Below, piece by piece: positions 32,870 through 44,835 of a DNA stretch of 64,000 bases. This DNA is from Paracyclopina nana (taxonomy: Eukaryota; Arthropoda; Copepoda; Cyclopoida; Cyclopettidae). A model generated the notes under the pieces. The model saw nothing but the letters and a program-made list of their open reading frames with translations. It was not told where the DNA came from and did not search any database. The position numbers were made by a program, and so were the translations under genes. The stretch's first letter is position 1. Each line of letters opens with the position of its first letter. The DNA lies in NCBI GenBank assembly GCA_019096065.1, contig JAGUCH010000003.1, positions 3,162,001 to 3,226,000 on the forward strand, read 5' to 3'.

Positions 32870-34636
32870 ATGTTGCGGTCATTTAGAACCGTTTTGTGTC
32901 GCTCAAAGTGTTTGCCTTTGCAAAGGCTGCCGTCTTGCGCATTTGCCAACTCCTTCCGACCATTGTCAGTGTCTAGCTCTGTGTTCAAGTACAATTTTGA
33001 CGGCATTGATCAGGAGGAATTCGGTGCCAACCTCCTGCGTCCAAAATGGGAAGAAAAAGAGCTTGCAAGTATAAACAAAGACCTGTTTCAGCCTTCAGAA
33101 GTCACAGACAGTCGATCTGAGTCTGAAATCGACCAGTTTCGTGAAGAGAACCGAATCACAATTGTGAAAGCGAGCACAAACAAAATCCCCAACCCAGTGC
33201 TTGACTTCAGTGAAGTTGGCTTTCCAGAAAAGATCATGTCTTGTTTGCAAAAGAGTGGGTTCGACAAGCCCATGCCAATCCAGGCCCAAGGGTGGCCTAT
33301 AGCATTGTCAGGCATGGACATGATTGCCATTGGTGAAACTGGCTCAGGCAAAACGTTGGGCTTCATATTACCTGCTTTGGTGCACATAACAGAACAGCAG
33401 AAGACCAGAGGTAAATCACAAATTCGCCAAATTAATTTAAAATAATGTTTGCCTTTTGTTTTACGTAGGTTTTAGCAGAGGACCCTCAGCTTTAGTGGTA
33501 GCACCAACGCGAGAATTGGCTCAACAAATAGAAAAGGTTGCAGTGAAGTTCGGATCTGCGTCCGGAGTTCACACTGTGTGCGTTTATGGTGGAGCCAGCA
33601 AGCGGTTCCAAATGAATCAGCTGAGCAGAAATCCGGGGCTTGTTGTGGCAACACCTGGCAGATTGATTGACATTCTAGAATGTGGCGGAATCACTCTGGA
33701 GAACTGCAGCTTTTTAGTCCTTGATGAGGCTGACAGGATGCTCGACATGGGCTTTGAGCCTCAAATTCGCAAAATCCTTGAGCAAGCTCATCCTGGAAAG
33801 CAGATGCAAATGTGGTCTGCCACTTGGCCCAACGAGGTGAAATCTCTGGCTAGAGACTTCCTTGGTCAGGAATTCGTTCACCTCAATATTGGGAGCGTTG
33901 GTCTTCAAGCCAACCACAGAATTGAGCAAACCTTTGAAGTGCTGCAACGTGAAGATAAAATCAACTGCTTTCTTGACATAATGAAAGATCTCCCTACTGA
34001 CGAAAAAGTGCTGGTTTTTTGTGCCACTAAGAGAACGGTGGACTTTTTGGACAACTTACTCTACAAGAGAGGCATCCGATCAGTGGGCATTCATGGTGAC
34101 AAGACACAACGAGGGCGCGATGATGCGTTGTACAAGTTCAGGTCCAACAAGTACAACATCATGATTGCTACGGATGTTGCCTCCAGAGGGTTGGACGTGA
34201 ATGACATCAAAATTGTGGTCAACTACGATTTTCCTACCAACATCGAGGACTACATTCACAGAATAGGTAATTGCGTTTATTTTCATCATTGGGACATAAT
34301 TGATGTAACTTATTACAATGTTCAGGAAGAACGGCTCGATCAGGCAAAAGTGGAAAATCAGTATCCCTTCTTGTGGCCTCGGAAATGACCCAAAGCTTGA
34401 CCAAAGACCTTATCAAGGTACTCAAAGATGCTGAGCAGGAAATCCCAAAAGAAATTCAAGACCTCAGAAACTTTGCTGAAGAACGCAAAAGGGTGCAACG
34501 CAGGAACAACCAGTACCAAAATGATCGGTTTAGTCACTACTCAAGAGATCGATATGGAGCAAGACCAGGATTTAATCGAGAATTCATCAAAAAAGATGAT
34601 CGGTACAAGTCAGGCCAATCTTATGAAGACTACTAA
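32870..34636 (+). CDS. DDX5: DEAD-box RNA helicase, DDX5/DBP2 type
   Basis: Three exons, 32870-33410, 33469-34266 and 34326-34636, give 549 aa with consistent phases. All helicase motifs are present: Q motif (FDKPMPIQAQGWP), I (GETGSGKT, about residue 154), Ia (PTRELAQQ), Ib (TPGRLID), II (DEAD, about 265), III (SAT), V (ATDVASRGLD) and VI (HRIGRTARSG, spanning the second intron). Pre-core segments such as LRPKWEEKELASINKDLF and the HRIGRTARS variant fit the p68/DBP2 subfamily, which remodels RNA in splicing, ribosome assembly and transcription. The first 43 residues lack Asp and Glu and are rich in Arg, Ser and Leu, like a mitochondrial presequence, which is unusual for this subfamily. The C-terminal tail is short and basic. 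Confidence 0.93.
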
Positions 34637-34742
34637 GTTGTCCTACAAACACTATCTTTCATTCAGTTATATTGTATTTTGAAAGAAATGTATTCATCAT
34701 CAAGAACATGTAATTAACTGATAGTTGAGTTAAAATGCAAAT

Positions 34743-37700
34743 TTATTGGGGCAAACCACCACGAGATCCTAGTTGGGGCTTGGATCTGCGAGCTCTTTGT
34801 CCTCTTCCTCTAATGCCACCTCTTGGCCCGGGAGCCCCCCTTCCACCAATGGTGGGAATGGCTAAGGGTACTGGCAAACTACTTGGGGCACTTGAAGTCC
34901 CTTGAGACGACGCAGACATCGATCCACCGGGAGGAGAGTTCCATACGATAGGTGTTCTAGACAACTTGGGTACTTGTCTTTTCATGCCCTCTTGAGCTTG
35001 CTCAAATGAACTGGAGCAGCTACTACTAGCTTCAACAGCAGGCTGGGACTGCTCTTCAGATGGCGTGGCAGACGACTTTGTGGCGAATATATTGCTCGCT
35101 GCGCTGGTAGTCGTAGTTTTACCAATAGATGGTGGCCCACCAAAAACTGGTGCAACAGTTGAGGCAAATGGAGAGGCTGATGTAGATGCTGTGTTCATCA
35201 TAGTAAAGGTAGGAGCTGCAGGGAATAATAATTTGGTTAAGTTTGCCCAAAGCAGAAACAACCTCTTGGCATAATGAGCGAGAAGGAAATTAAGATTTTT
35301 AAGACTTGTGCAAAAAGTTGCGTGATCTTGCTATACCGAGAATGGTACATGAAGGATAACAACAACTTTCAGCTTTACTGTTGCATCACTAAATGCCTCT
35401 CTTTTTTATTGAAGAAAAAAGAGAGGGGTAAGTAGATGCCACAGGATCTAGGATGATGAAATATATTTGCTTACATCTTGTTTGCGCCAGCTGGGCTAAG
35501 GCAGCGAACCCTGTTGCAGTTGGAGCGGTGTTGCTAGAGCTGGAAGCTGCAAACTGAGAAATGTCTACTTCGGTCCTGTCAATTCCTTCTTGAGAAGCAC
35601 CCTTCACCCCAGATGAAGTAGAGGAGGTAGTGGATGAAGCAGCAGCTGCTGCCAATGACGAAAACGTAGACGAGGCGGTGACTGAAGTTGACTCACTCAC
35701 AGTCGACTGCAAACCGCCAAACAAGAAGGTTGGCACTTGACTCGTGGTTGAAATAGCCTCAGAGACTGTACTCAATTTAGGCGTGCTTGGCACAACTCCG
35801 TCATCAGCATCGTCAAATTGTCCGGCCTATAAAGTATGACGAAGCATGAGAATAATCACTAAGCGATTTTATTATCCAAGTCAACTTACAGGCTTGGCTG
35901 ATCGAGCCTCAGACGATGATCCAGAGGGCTCAGGCTCCATCACAGTGTCAGTAGAGATTCTAGCCTCGGCTGAGGACGAAACTGACTCAGCCATTTGTGG
36001 CACAATGGCTCCACCGGTTTCCTCTCCACCTCCACCTTGGCCAGACTGATCATCATCCATGAACTGATCCTCCCCCGATGGGGCAACGACAACATATTCA
36101 ATAGGAGCCTCTTCATCACTCTCCTCAACCACAACAGCATCATCTCTGCCACCACTCTGCATATCCTCTTCTTGTTGGCTGCTCTCTTCGGCTGCAAACT
36201 CAACGTCTTCCTCCTCTGCATCCTCAATCCTTTCCTCCATTTCGTCATACTCAGCCTCTCCTTCAGTAGTAACATCCTCATCAACTGCCTCTTCGTCGTC
36301 GTAGCCAGCTTCTTCTTCATTCTCGTCACCCTCATCTTCATTTTCATCAGATGACGAAAGCACCACAACATCATCTTCTTCTTCTACTCCCTCTGCAGGA
36401 GCTTGAGTGGGCACAGGTTTTGGCAGGGCAGAGCTCGTAGTTGCGACAGGCTCATTGACTGCAGCGGTCGATGAAGCTGCAACTCGCGCTTTTTTCGACT
36501 GATCTTCTTCATCAGCTGTGTCGTCACGAGGGCGTTTGGGAGTAGGGGCTACAGAAGCGGTGGTTGAGGTACTCACTACGGTTGACGTACTTGGTCCTGT
36601 AAAAATGATGAAATCGTAAGCGTCAGAATCATTATAATTGCTTTAGCAATATCAAAAAATGCACCAAATATCTGTCAGCCTCTTTGGAGGTCCTTAAGCC
36701 ATTCATTGGACATTAAGGGTACTATGAAAGGCATTCAATGTTCTAGCAAGTTCTAAGAGATAGCCTCAATGACACGATGAGTCAGTGAGGAGTCCAATAA
36801 ATGCACAACGTATCACGAAATATCAAATTAGATGAGTTTACCTGGTAAGGTTGCAGTAACCGTGGATGTTGCAGTGGCGATATCATCACTTTGTCGTGGT
36901 GGAACCATTGCCAATGGAGGTGGTGCGGATTCCTCAGGAGCACTTTCGACCACAGCCGGTGCTGGTGGATCACTAGGTCTGGAGGTCGTGGTTGGCACAA
37001 ACTCGGGTGCGTTCACATTGAGAACAGCTGAGCTCGGGCTAACTGAAGCCACTGCCAGAGTATTGGAGGTAGTTGAACTCGGCCGCATGGTAACCGAAGT
37101 TCTCATAGCTGTTGGCCGGATGGTTGCAGTTTGGGGCACCTGCACAGCATGCCTAGTGGGCTGCACCTGAGCTTGAGGCTGAGCCTTGGAACGTTGCGGC
37201 TGGACCTGGGTCGTACTTTTTGGAAGCGGTTGGTTGCTCTCCTGCGACTCTTTAAGGGAATCAATTTGCTTCTGCAGCTTCTCACGCTCTTGCTCAAAGC
37301 TCTCCTTTAGTTTATCGCATTGCTGCTTCTCAGCAGCTAGCATGGTCTCCAAGGCTTTGATTGCTTCTGGAGCCTCTATTTCACCTTTGGTGGCCCTCAA
37401 TATTTGCAGTTCCCGCTCAAGCTTGAGCTTATCCTCCTTTTCTTTGTTGATCATGGATTTTGCCTTTTCGAGGACACTTTTGGCTCTCTCCTCCTTACCA
37501 ATGGCCTTCGAGCTTGTATCTCGGAGTTTCTCATTATCAGCCTTCAGTTCGTCTAGCTCTTTTTCTAAGTCCTGGACTTTGTTTTCCAACTCTGCAATCT
37601 GGTTTGCGCTAGCCTGAAGAAGACATTCAGCCTCATCCATCTCTTCTTCTCTTGGACTGGCTGACGATCCAGAGGGACCTGGAGCAGGACTGGCTTCTTT

Positions 37701-40700
37701 GGCAGCCAGCTTCTCTTGAGTTGAAGCAAGCTCAGCCTTAAGAGCTTCCAATTCCTTCTTTTGATCTACAGTTTGCGTCTTCAAGGTGCGACCCAGATTT
37801 TTCAACTTGGTGAGGACGTCTGACTTGTCAGTTAGTGCCTTCTCCTTCTCTTCGAGCGCCTTTTTAAGCGTTTCAGCCTCATTTTTAGCAGCGTCAAGTT
37901 CGGCCTTCAAGTTGTCTCTCTCAGCAGAAACTCCTTCCATTTCAGTCACCTTTTTGGTGAGGGCATTGAATCTTGCTCCAATTTGTTGATTAGTTGACTT
38001 GGTGTTCTGATTTTCAACCACGATCTTCTGCAGCTCTTCTTCCTTCTCCTTAAGAGTTTTCTCTAAAGCCTTAGCTCTGTTGGTGATTTTGGCAAAGTTA
38101 GCAGACAAATTTTTCTGCTCAATTGTTAGATCGCTGATGCGCTTTTTCAATGATGAATTTTCCGTCTGGACTTTCATCATTTCCTCAGGGCTGATTTTCT
38201 GATGCTTTTCTATGAGTTGACTGACACGTTGCCTCCACCTCTGGTTGTCTGCTTTCAACGCGGCCAATTCAGCATTTACCTTTTCTTCAGTTTCTTCCAT
38301 AGCCTTCAGCTTGCTCTCTAAAGGTTCAAGCGTTTCAGTGGTGAGTTGAAGCTTAGCAGATACCTCAGCCAAGTTGGCCTTCAGCGTATCCCTTTCCTCT
38401 CTCAAAACGCGGTTGGAGTCGCTCAGAGCCGGAATGGTCTGAACACGCTCCAAAAGCTGTGAGTACTTGGCGCTCGGCAACATCTCTTGGCTGGCCTTTT
38501 CTTGAGCAACCCTGAGAGCATTTTGAGTTTCAGCAAGCTGGCTCTGGATGGACTCCATCTGAGCTCTGAGCCGAATAGTTTCGGATTGTGCCACCTCCAC
38601 TTTTCCTGTCAAGATGGCCTTTTCTTTGCGCAAATGCTTGATAATTTCCATCAACTGATCCATCGATTTGGCTTCCTCTTCTGAGAAAGACTTGCTCATG
38701 TTCAGCGATTGATCTGGACCAGCTTGTCCAAAACTGTCATGAAGGCTGGACATTTGGGTAGTGACGTTGGACAGCTGCTCATGTAAAGCAGCATTCTCCT
38801 TCTCAATAGTTTCAAATTGCTCGCGCAGGCTTGCATTTTCGGAAACCAGGGTGTTTTCAGTCGATTTGAAGTCGTCCTTGATGTGCTTGAGATTTTCTTC
38901 AGCCACTTTCTTGGCATGCTCCAGCTCCAAAATGAGTGTTTCATTGTTCTTGACAGTGCCTCTTAGCTCGGTGAGAGAGCTTGTGGTCTGCGCATGGGAC
39001 ATGAGCTCGCGCTCGTACCTAAGCTGAATTTCCCTCACTTGGCTCAATTGAGCAGACAACTCGGCTTCAATTTGAGACTGCCTCTCATTGGCACTCACCA
39101 GTTGCTCACGGAGCTCTGAAAGCAGGAAACACTACCATTATCACAATCGCAACAAATTGATATAGAACATGTGGGTCACATTGGAGGTCCTTGATTCATT
39201 AGTGAATCAAGGGTACTATGAGAGATCCCATTCATTCTAGCATCTGAGTAGATAGCCTCAAAACCAAATGATTGCGGAGAAGAGGAGTCCAACAAATGCA
39301 TATTTACAAGACTCACTAAGAAAATCCTACCTTTAATTGTGGCCTCCAATTGCTGGACGCTAACGGAGTCGTTAGCAGCAGCTTGAAGAGAAGTTTCCGA
39401 TTTCTTGACCAGCTCAAGTTTGGCTTCCTCCAGCTCTTTGATTTGCGCCTCAAAAGCCTTTTCTTTCTCCTCAGAAAAGTTGGTCAGCTCTTCATACTTG
39501 GTCCTCAGTTGCTGAGCAATTTCATTCGAATCCATAACTTGCTTCTCAGCAGCGTCAGCCAATTCCTTGTACTGATTAGTGGCTTGCCTGGCCTTGGACA
39601 AATGCTCTTTGAGGGCAACAACCTCATTTTTCAAGGCGTTGACTTGGCTCTGCAGATCGACAACCTTTTCGCTGTCCACAATTCCTCCAGTGCTAGAGGA
39701 GCCAGCTTGAACGAGGGCCAGCTTCTCTTGGCTTATTTTCAATTGATGCTTCAAATCGTCGGACGCGCTAGTCAGCTCCTCGATTTGTGCTTTGTACCCC
39801 ACTTCACTCTCTTTAAGGGCATCAAGCTTGGCTCTCAATTCCACTTGGGAGGATTCCCATGCTACGACTGATTTATGATAAGAGTCTCTTTCTTGATCCA
39901 GTTTCTTTTTCAACAGGCTAACCTCCTTATTCAAGTCCTCGTTTTGGTTGGTCAACCTCATCCTGGCCTCGGAGTCGACCTTTTCCAATTGCAGTTGAAC
40001 CATTTTCAAGTTTTCTGAGATCATGGCCGAGCCAGACCTTTGTCGCTGCAGAATTTCGCGCTCCTTTTCGAGACGAGCTTCAGCATTCTTCAATATGCTG
40101 ATCTCATGCCTAGCTCTTTCAAGCTGATTGGTAACACGAGACAATTGCGAGTTGGACTCCATCAGCTCGTTGTGCATACCCTGAATAGACTGCTCATGCT
40201 TGGCCACAACATTGTGAAGCGTTGCAATTTTCTCTTCCATGAAAGAAATCTCCTTCTTATAGGCAGCATTGTTAGCTTGAGCGATTTTGAATCTTTCGGT
40301 ATTCCATTCCTCATTTGATGCCAATTTGACAGCTTTGGCTCTTGTCTCAGCCAGCTCAACCCTAGTTTTTTCAAGGGCCTCATTCAGCATTTTCTCATGA
40401 GTACACTTCTCTTCACGATACACATCAAAATCTTTCTTGACCTCTTCCAGCGCAGCTTCCAGTTTAGCTGCACGCACTTCTTCAGCAGTGACACCCGAAC
40501 TTTGCTTGGATGTTGAAGATGTTGGACTTTTGGATGCCTTATCTTTGGCATCAGCCATAGACTTGTACATGTCACGTTGAGCAATGATGTTTTCAACCAT
40601 GACTTCTTGCCTACGCCTAGCATCCTTCAGTTGCTCAAGTTGCTCTTGCACAGTTTCAAGTTCTTTCTTCAGGTCAGCAGTTCGCTCTTCAACGAGTTTA

Positions 40701-42668
40701 GCTTCGGACGCTTCCTGCTTAGCTGTCACTTCTCTAACAACTGCTAGCAGTTCCACATTACGCTGCTGCAGTTCTTGGACATTCTTGAAAGTAACGAGCC
40801 TATCAGAGATAACACCATCGGCATCCATAGGCTGGTCTTGATCATCGCCTGACTGATCCAAGCGCTGAGCTGTCCGCCCAAATCGCGCAGCCTCAACCTC
40901 ACGCAGTAGAATGGCAACTTGTTGGCCAAGATCATGTGCTTGCTTCACAAGTCTGTCATTGTCACGTTGGGTTACCTCCAATTTCCTTCTCAAAGTTGAT
41001 ACAGCCTCAGTATCATCTCTGTTGGCCTCTTGAAGAGTCTCAATTTGCTTTGTCAGCTGGTTCACAGTAGTGACGGCTCTCTCGTACTCGTCTCTCTGTT
41101 TCTTTAAGGCAGGAGCCCGTTGTTCAATGTCGCACAAGATCTGTTCAAGGTAGGTGTTCAATCGACGTTTTTCATCTTCAGCTTCCAATAGCTCTTCTTG
41201 GCAGGTAACCAACTGAGAGTAGACTTGCGTCAAAGTCATACCAGACTTGATAAGCTTCGATGCTGCTGCGGCAGCAGGGGAAAGAGCTTCAATACCTTCT
41301 TCTGTCAAGCCCTTTTGCTTAAGGTTCTTGATGAGCTCATTGGCATCTGTGAGCTCCTTTCGCAAAACTCGAATGGCATGGTTGCGCCTGTTCAGTTCGT
41401 CTTTGTGTTCAGCTTTCTCTTTCTCGAAGTGATCTTCCAAAGCTCCATATCGTTCACTAGCTTCTTTCAGCAGGGACTGCAGCTCGGTCACTGCTGCTGT
41501 CAATTTTTGCGCTTTCTCATCCGCATCCTCAGCTTGTTCTACAAAAAAAATAGCATAAATGCAAAGAACAAGAGAGCTTTCAAATCAAACTTACTTTGGT
41601 ACAGTTCTGCCAGCCTGGTTTGAGCGCGAACTTGCTGCCTGAACCCTTCTTCAATGTTGCTTTTAGAATCCCTTGCTTCCTTCAGTCTCTCAATCAATTC
41701 GTCCAATCGGCCTTGCAAGACATCCTTGTCGCCATTGAGAGCTTCTTCTCTACCCTCCAGAATGCGAATGGTTTCATTTCGATGCGAAAGTTCTCCCTCG
41801 AGTTGGGCAATCTTGGTTGACATCTCTCTCCGAGTAATTGAGGCTGTGTCATGAGCATGTCTGAGATCTTCAGCCAAAGCGTTCAATCTCTGCTCAAACA
41901 GGTCCCTTTCTTGCTCAAGCCTAGATTCGCGATGCTTCAATGCTATTTCTTTGGCCTCGATGTCTTCAGAGCGAATCAGTGCCTCACACTTCGAAGCATT
42001 TGCCTCAGCTAGCTGCTCAGTCAATCTTTTGCAATCCGAGTGCAAATTTTCAATTTCATTGCGACGACGTTCAGAAACTTCGCGCAGCTCTTCGACTTCT
42101 CTGCTCAAATTTTCGCGATCGCGACGGAGTTGACCAATTTCGGAGCTCAGCCTAAAAAATGACAATGTAAAAAAAGCAAACGGAAAAGACATGAATTCAA
42201 TTGAATTGGAGAGATTTGTCTTCGATCAATTCATGGGCATGACGAGAAAATTCTTACTTGTCGTTGGACTCTTCGAGATTAACACTTTTTTGCCGGGTGG
42301 TGCTGTATGAAGAATGCATATCTTCCAACTGTCTGGCCAAGTTTTCGTTTTCTTCACTTTTTGCGCCCAATTGAGCCTTCAAAGCCTCCACTTCTTCATC
42401 GAGCTCTTGGCTCCGCGCAACTATAAATAACGAGTACATTTTGTTGATACTTAATTACCAAAATGAACGGAGAATAAATGTTACTTGGATCAGAGGTGGC
42501 TGTTGATGGCTCTTCGGCGGAAACACTCGGACGCGAAGAGTCCAATTCTTGCCTTAATTTAGACCATCTTTCTAAAAGAATGGGGCGCAATTCGGCAGGA
42601 ATTTTGGAGGCTGTATCACCGCCAAAAATAGAAGTCAATTCTGACTCGTCACTATCGGAGGACGACAT
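34743..42668 (-). CDS. TPR: nuclear pore basket protein TPR/Megator
   Basis: Eight exons: 42668-42485, 42420-42258, 42151-41595, 41538-39331, 39115-36842, 36596-35890, 35826-35475 and 35215-34743. Phases close to give 2305 aa, close to the family's usual 2300-2400. The protein is almost entirely coiled coil from about residue 65 to 1700, then has a Pro/Ser/Thr-rich linker, a nuclear-localisation-like KRPRDD...KKAR segment, a very acidic stretch (runs of Glu and Asp in exon 6) and a basic Gly/Arg-rich end (GGIRGRGQRARRSKP). This matches TPR, the filament of the nuclear basket that anchors mRNA export, checkpoint proteins and chromatin. Four introns are 56-106 nt. The other three (215, 245 and 259 nt) each contain an H/ACA-like RNA. 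Confidence 0.95.
35304..35443 (-). ncRNA. candidate box H/ACA snoRNA in TPR intron 7
   Basis: The 140-nt segment reads, on the gene's strand, as a 5' hairpin, an H box, a 3' hairpin and an ACA tail. The 5' hairpin has a basal stem GCATC/GATGC, an internal loop, and a perfect 12-bp upper stem (CCTCTCTTTTTT with AAAAAAGAGAGG). The hinge is ACAGTA, an exact ANANNA. The 3' hairpin has a basal stem GCTGAAAGTTG/CAACTTTTTGC (10 of 11 pairs), an internal loop and a small upper stem TACC/GGTA. ACA follows directly, three nucleotides from the end. The internal loops would be the pseudouridylation pockets. The target is unknown. Confidence 0.6.
36670..36806 (-). ncRNA. candidate box H/ACA snoRNA in TPR intron 5
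   Basis: The 137-nt segment is homologous to the one in intron 4. The 5' hairpin shows CCTC/GAGG with an inner TGAC/GTCA stem. The hinge is AGAACA (ANANNA). The 3' hairpin has a basal stem GCCTTT/AGAGGC and an upper stem CCTTAA/TTAAGG. ACA lies three nucleotides from the end (ACAGAT). The lower stem of the 5' hairpin is weak. Conserved loop sequences (CATAGTACC, GGACCTCCAA) are shared with the paralogue and may be guide elements. Confidence 0.5.
39167..39301 (-). ncRNA. candidate box H/ACA snoRNA in TPR intron 4
   Basis: This 135-nt segment is a paralogue of the intron 5 sequence. The 5' hairpin has a 7-bp basal stem GCATTTG/CAGATGC and CCTC/GAGG above it. The hinge AGAATG is one base off ANANNA. 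The 3' hairpin has a basal GGG/CCC (where intron 5 has GCC/GGC, a compensatory change) and a perfect upper stem CCTTGATTCA/TGAATCAAGG. ACA is three nucleotides from the end (ACATGT). Confidence 0.5.
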
Positions 42669-43242
42669 TTTTGAGACTAAAATGCGCTAGCCTCACCAAC
42701 ACGTTGCGCGTCCTCCACTAAAGGTACTCGAATAAACAAAAATGTAGTGAAAGATCAATAATTTTTACCAATCGTTGTCAAAAAATTTGTCACACGGAAT
42801 ATTTTAGAAACCATTCATGTTTTGAAGCCAAGAATTGACTGTAATTTTTTTTTTCGTTTCGCTTTTGAAAGAAAACTTGATGAGAAACGTTATCTTTAAA
42901 TGGAAACTCAAGATTTTTGAATAACAAAAAGCCTTAAATAAGTTTACTCAACACTGATAACTTTGCTGCCGCGCGAGTTTTTAAAGCCAGATCGAATTTG
43001 CACTTGCCTAGCAAGCTGCAAAACAAGTTTCATCGAAAAATCGTAATCATAATCCTGTAACTCGGCCTTTCAAGAACTAATGTCAATCTTTATAAAGTAA
43101 CATTAATATGTGTTGTTTCAAAAACTGTCTATAAAAACGACATTGAACATTTAATGAAAAAAGAAAGCCTTAAAAAGAGGCTATCGAAGCGAAGCTGAGA
43201 ATTTCAAACATAATGCGCCAAACATCGGCGACTCTTCACTTA

Positions 43243-43632
43243 GGGGCTTTCCATGTGGTGCTTTTTTGACACTAAGTTACCAAAACTCGACACTACAATC
43301 AGTGCTAAATTTTCCAAGTTACCGAAATTTGTCACATCACAGCACAGCACAACACAACACAAGCCAGATGGACAAAAGCATAAAAGTTTGTTTTTCATCA
43401 AGAGTTACCAGACTAAGCAGAAAGTCATATAGCTTAAATGGGTGTTTTTTGTAAGAAAAGGGGGATAAATGAATTGAGGTATGAAATAAAGTGTGTTTTG
43501 GTTGCTTGTTACATGTCCATCTGCAAGTCACTGCTTGACACTGTCACTATTGCGCATTGCATAGCACACAGTTAGCATTTTTTGACACTATCACTCATTT
43601 ACTGTTTGTTGACACACCACATGGAAAGGCCC
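43243..43632. mobile_element. MITE with GGGSCTTTCCATGTG ends
   Basis: The ends are inverted repeats GGGGCTTTCCATGTGGTG and GGGCCTTTCCATGTGGTG (one mismatch), with TA on each side (43241-43242, 43633-43634). The TA duplication and short size suggest a Tc1/mariner-type MITE. It has no coding capacity. Confidence 0.65.
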
Positions 43633-44126
43633 TAAGTTGAAAGTTCACTTGCAAATGCAAAGGTTATACTCCGGCCGGTGGGCCTAAGGTAGCTAGGACA
43701 TCTGCTCATTTTGTTCCATTGTTTATTATATTATGTTACGCTATTTTTTATTTGGTAATTGTACCGAGAAACCATGAACCCCTCAAAATTTCGTTTCGAT
43801 AGGAGCTGTAGTTTGAGCTGTACCTTAGTAATTTTTTCCAAAAAAAGTTCAGCTGTTGTTAAGAACAAGATACTCTCATCAAATTTCAGTGCTCTAGCAA
43901 AGGTTAGTACTTTCAAACCAGATGTACATGTCCACATTGTGGACAGCTAGGGTCGAGCACGTTTTCTTAAAGTAGGCTCAAACTTAGGGCATAATGACTC
44001 TGATTCTCTATAAAAATAAGAGGCTGTAAAAATCAGTTGAAAAAAAGTTTCAACAATATCCAAATAGATCACCTTGTATTCTAGATCTTCTGGTAACGCA
44101 TAATGATAAGCAAACTTTTAATCTTA

Positions 44127-44357
44127 AGGGCCTTTCCATGTGCTTGTACAAAAGATAAAACTCAAAAACGGTTTTTGATGGTATAAAAAATTGGTCTTTG
44201 GCAAGTAGCATAAGAAGTAAACAAATAAGTAAACATCCAGAACGCAAAAAGTAAACAAAAATGTAAATAAACAATGAAAATGGTTTAGCAAAAAACGGTT
44301 TTGCTTGGTACATTTTTTTGTACCTCAAAACCATAAGTGAGCACATGGAAAGGTCCT
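44127..44357. mobile_element. MITE of the same family, shorter
   Basis: The ends AGGGCCTTTCCATGTGCT and AGGACCTTTCCATGTGCTC are inverted repeats related to the 43243 element. TA-type flanks are present. The interior is different and about 160 bp shorter. Confidence 0.6.
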
Positions 44358-44835
44358 AAATGGCTGCATCCTTGCATCCATCACTCCACCTGTGCGAGAA
44401 AATGAGCTGTCATCTTGTTCACTTAAAACCAAATTAGACCAATCAAACCGCAGAATGAAATGCTTTTACTTCATCAGCCAAGTTAAAGTGTTGTTTAAAG
44501 TTTAATATTAGTTCTTATAGGCTGACCAATTAATACAGTGATATTAAAAATTGGCAATTCTGATTGGCTAAAAAGAAAATAACACAGCCAGCTCGTAGTT
44601 ACCAGATTGTTTGCTGACTTTTGGCTTCTTTTTTAGCAAAAAATGCCGTTTGACCATACCAGATCAATTTTATAATCTGGAAACTTTGCACAAAATCTCG
44701 ACTTTTCCTTCCCGTATTAGAGGATAACTGCAGGGTCTAAAATGACCCTTTTTTGTTTGGAGCCAGATATTGTCCGTCAAAGTTTTGTCAATATAACTTT
44801 GTTTAAAAAAAACTAAGATTTATGACCTAAAAGAG

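Larger units (their letters stand above)
42669..44835. other. intergenic region upstream of TPR
   Basis: No gene is seen. The TPR promoter must lie just right of 42668. Two MITEs with related ends are at 43243-43632 and 44127-44357. The remainder is AT-rich unique sequence. Confidence 0.5.

Noticed and set aside
36670..39301. mutually exclusive cassette exons in TPR, since the shared intron segments keep a short similar reading frame
   Set aside because: The frame ends in stops soon after (one of them at once), lacks good splice sites on both sides, and the paired stems explain the conservation better.
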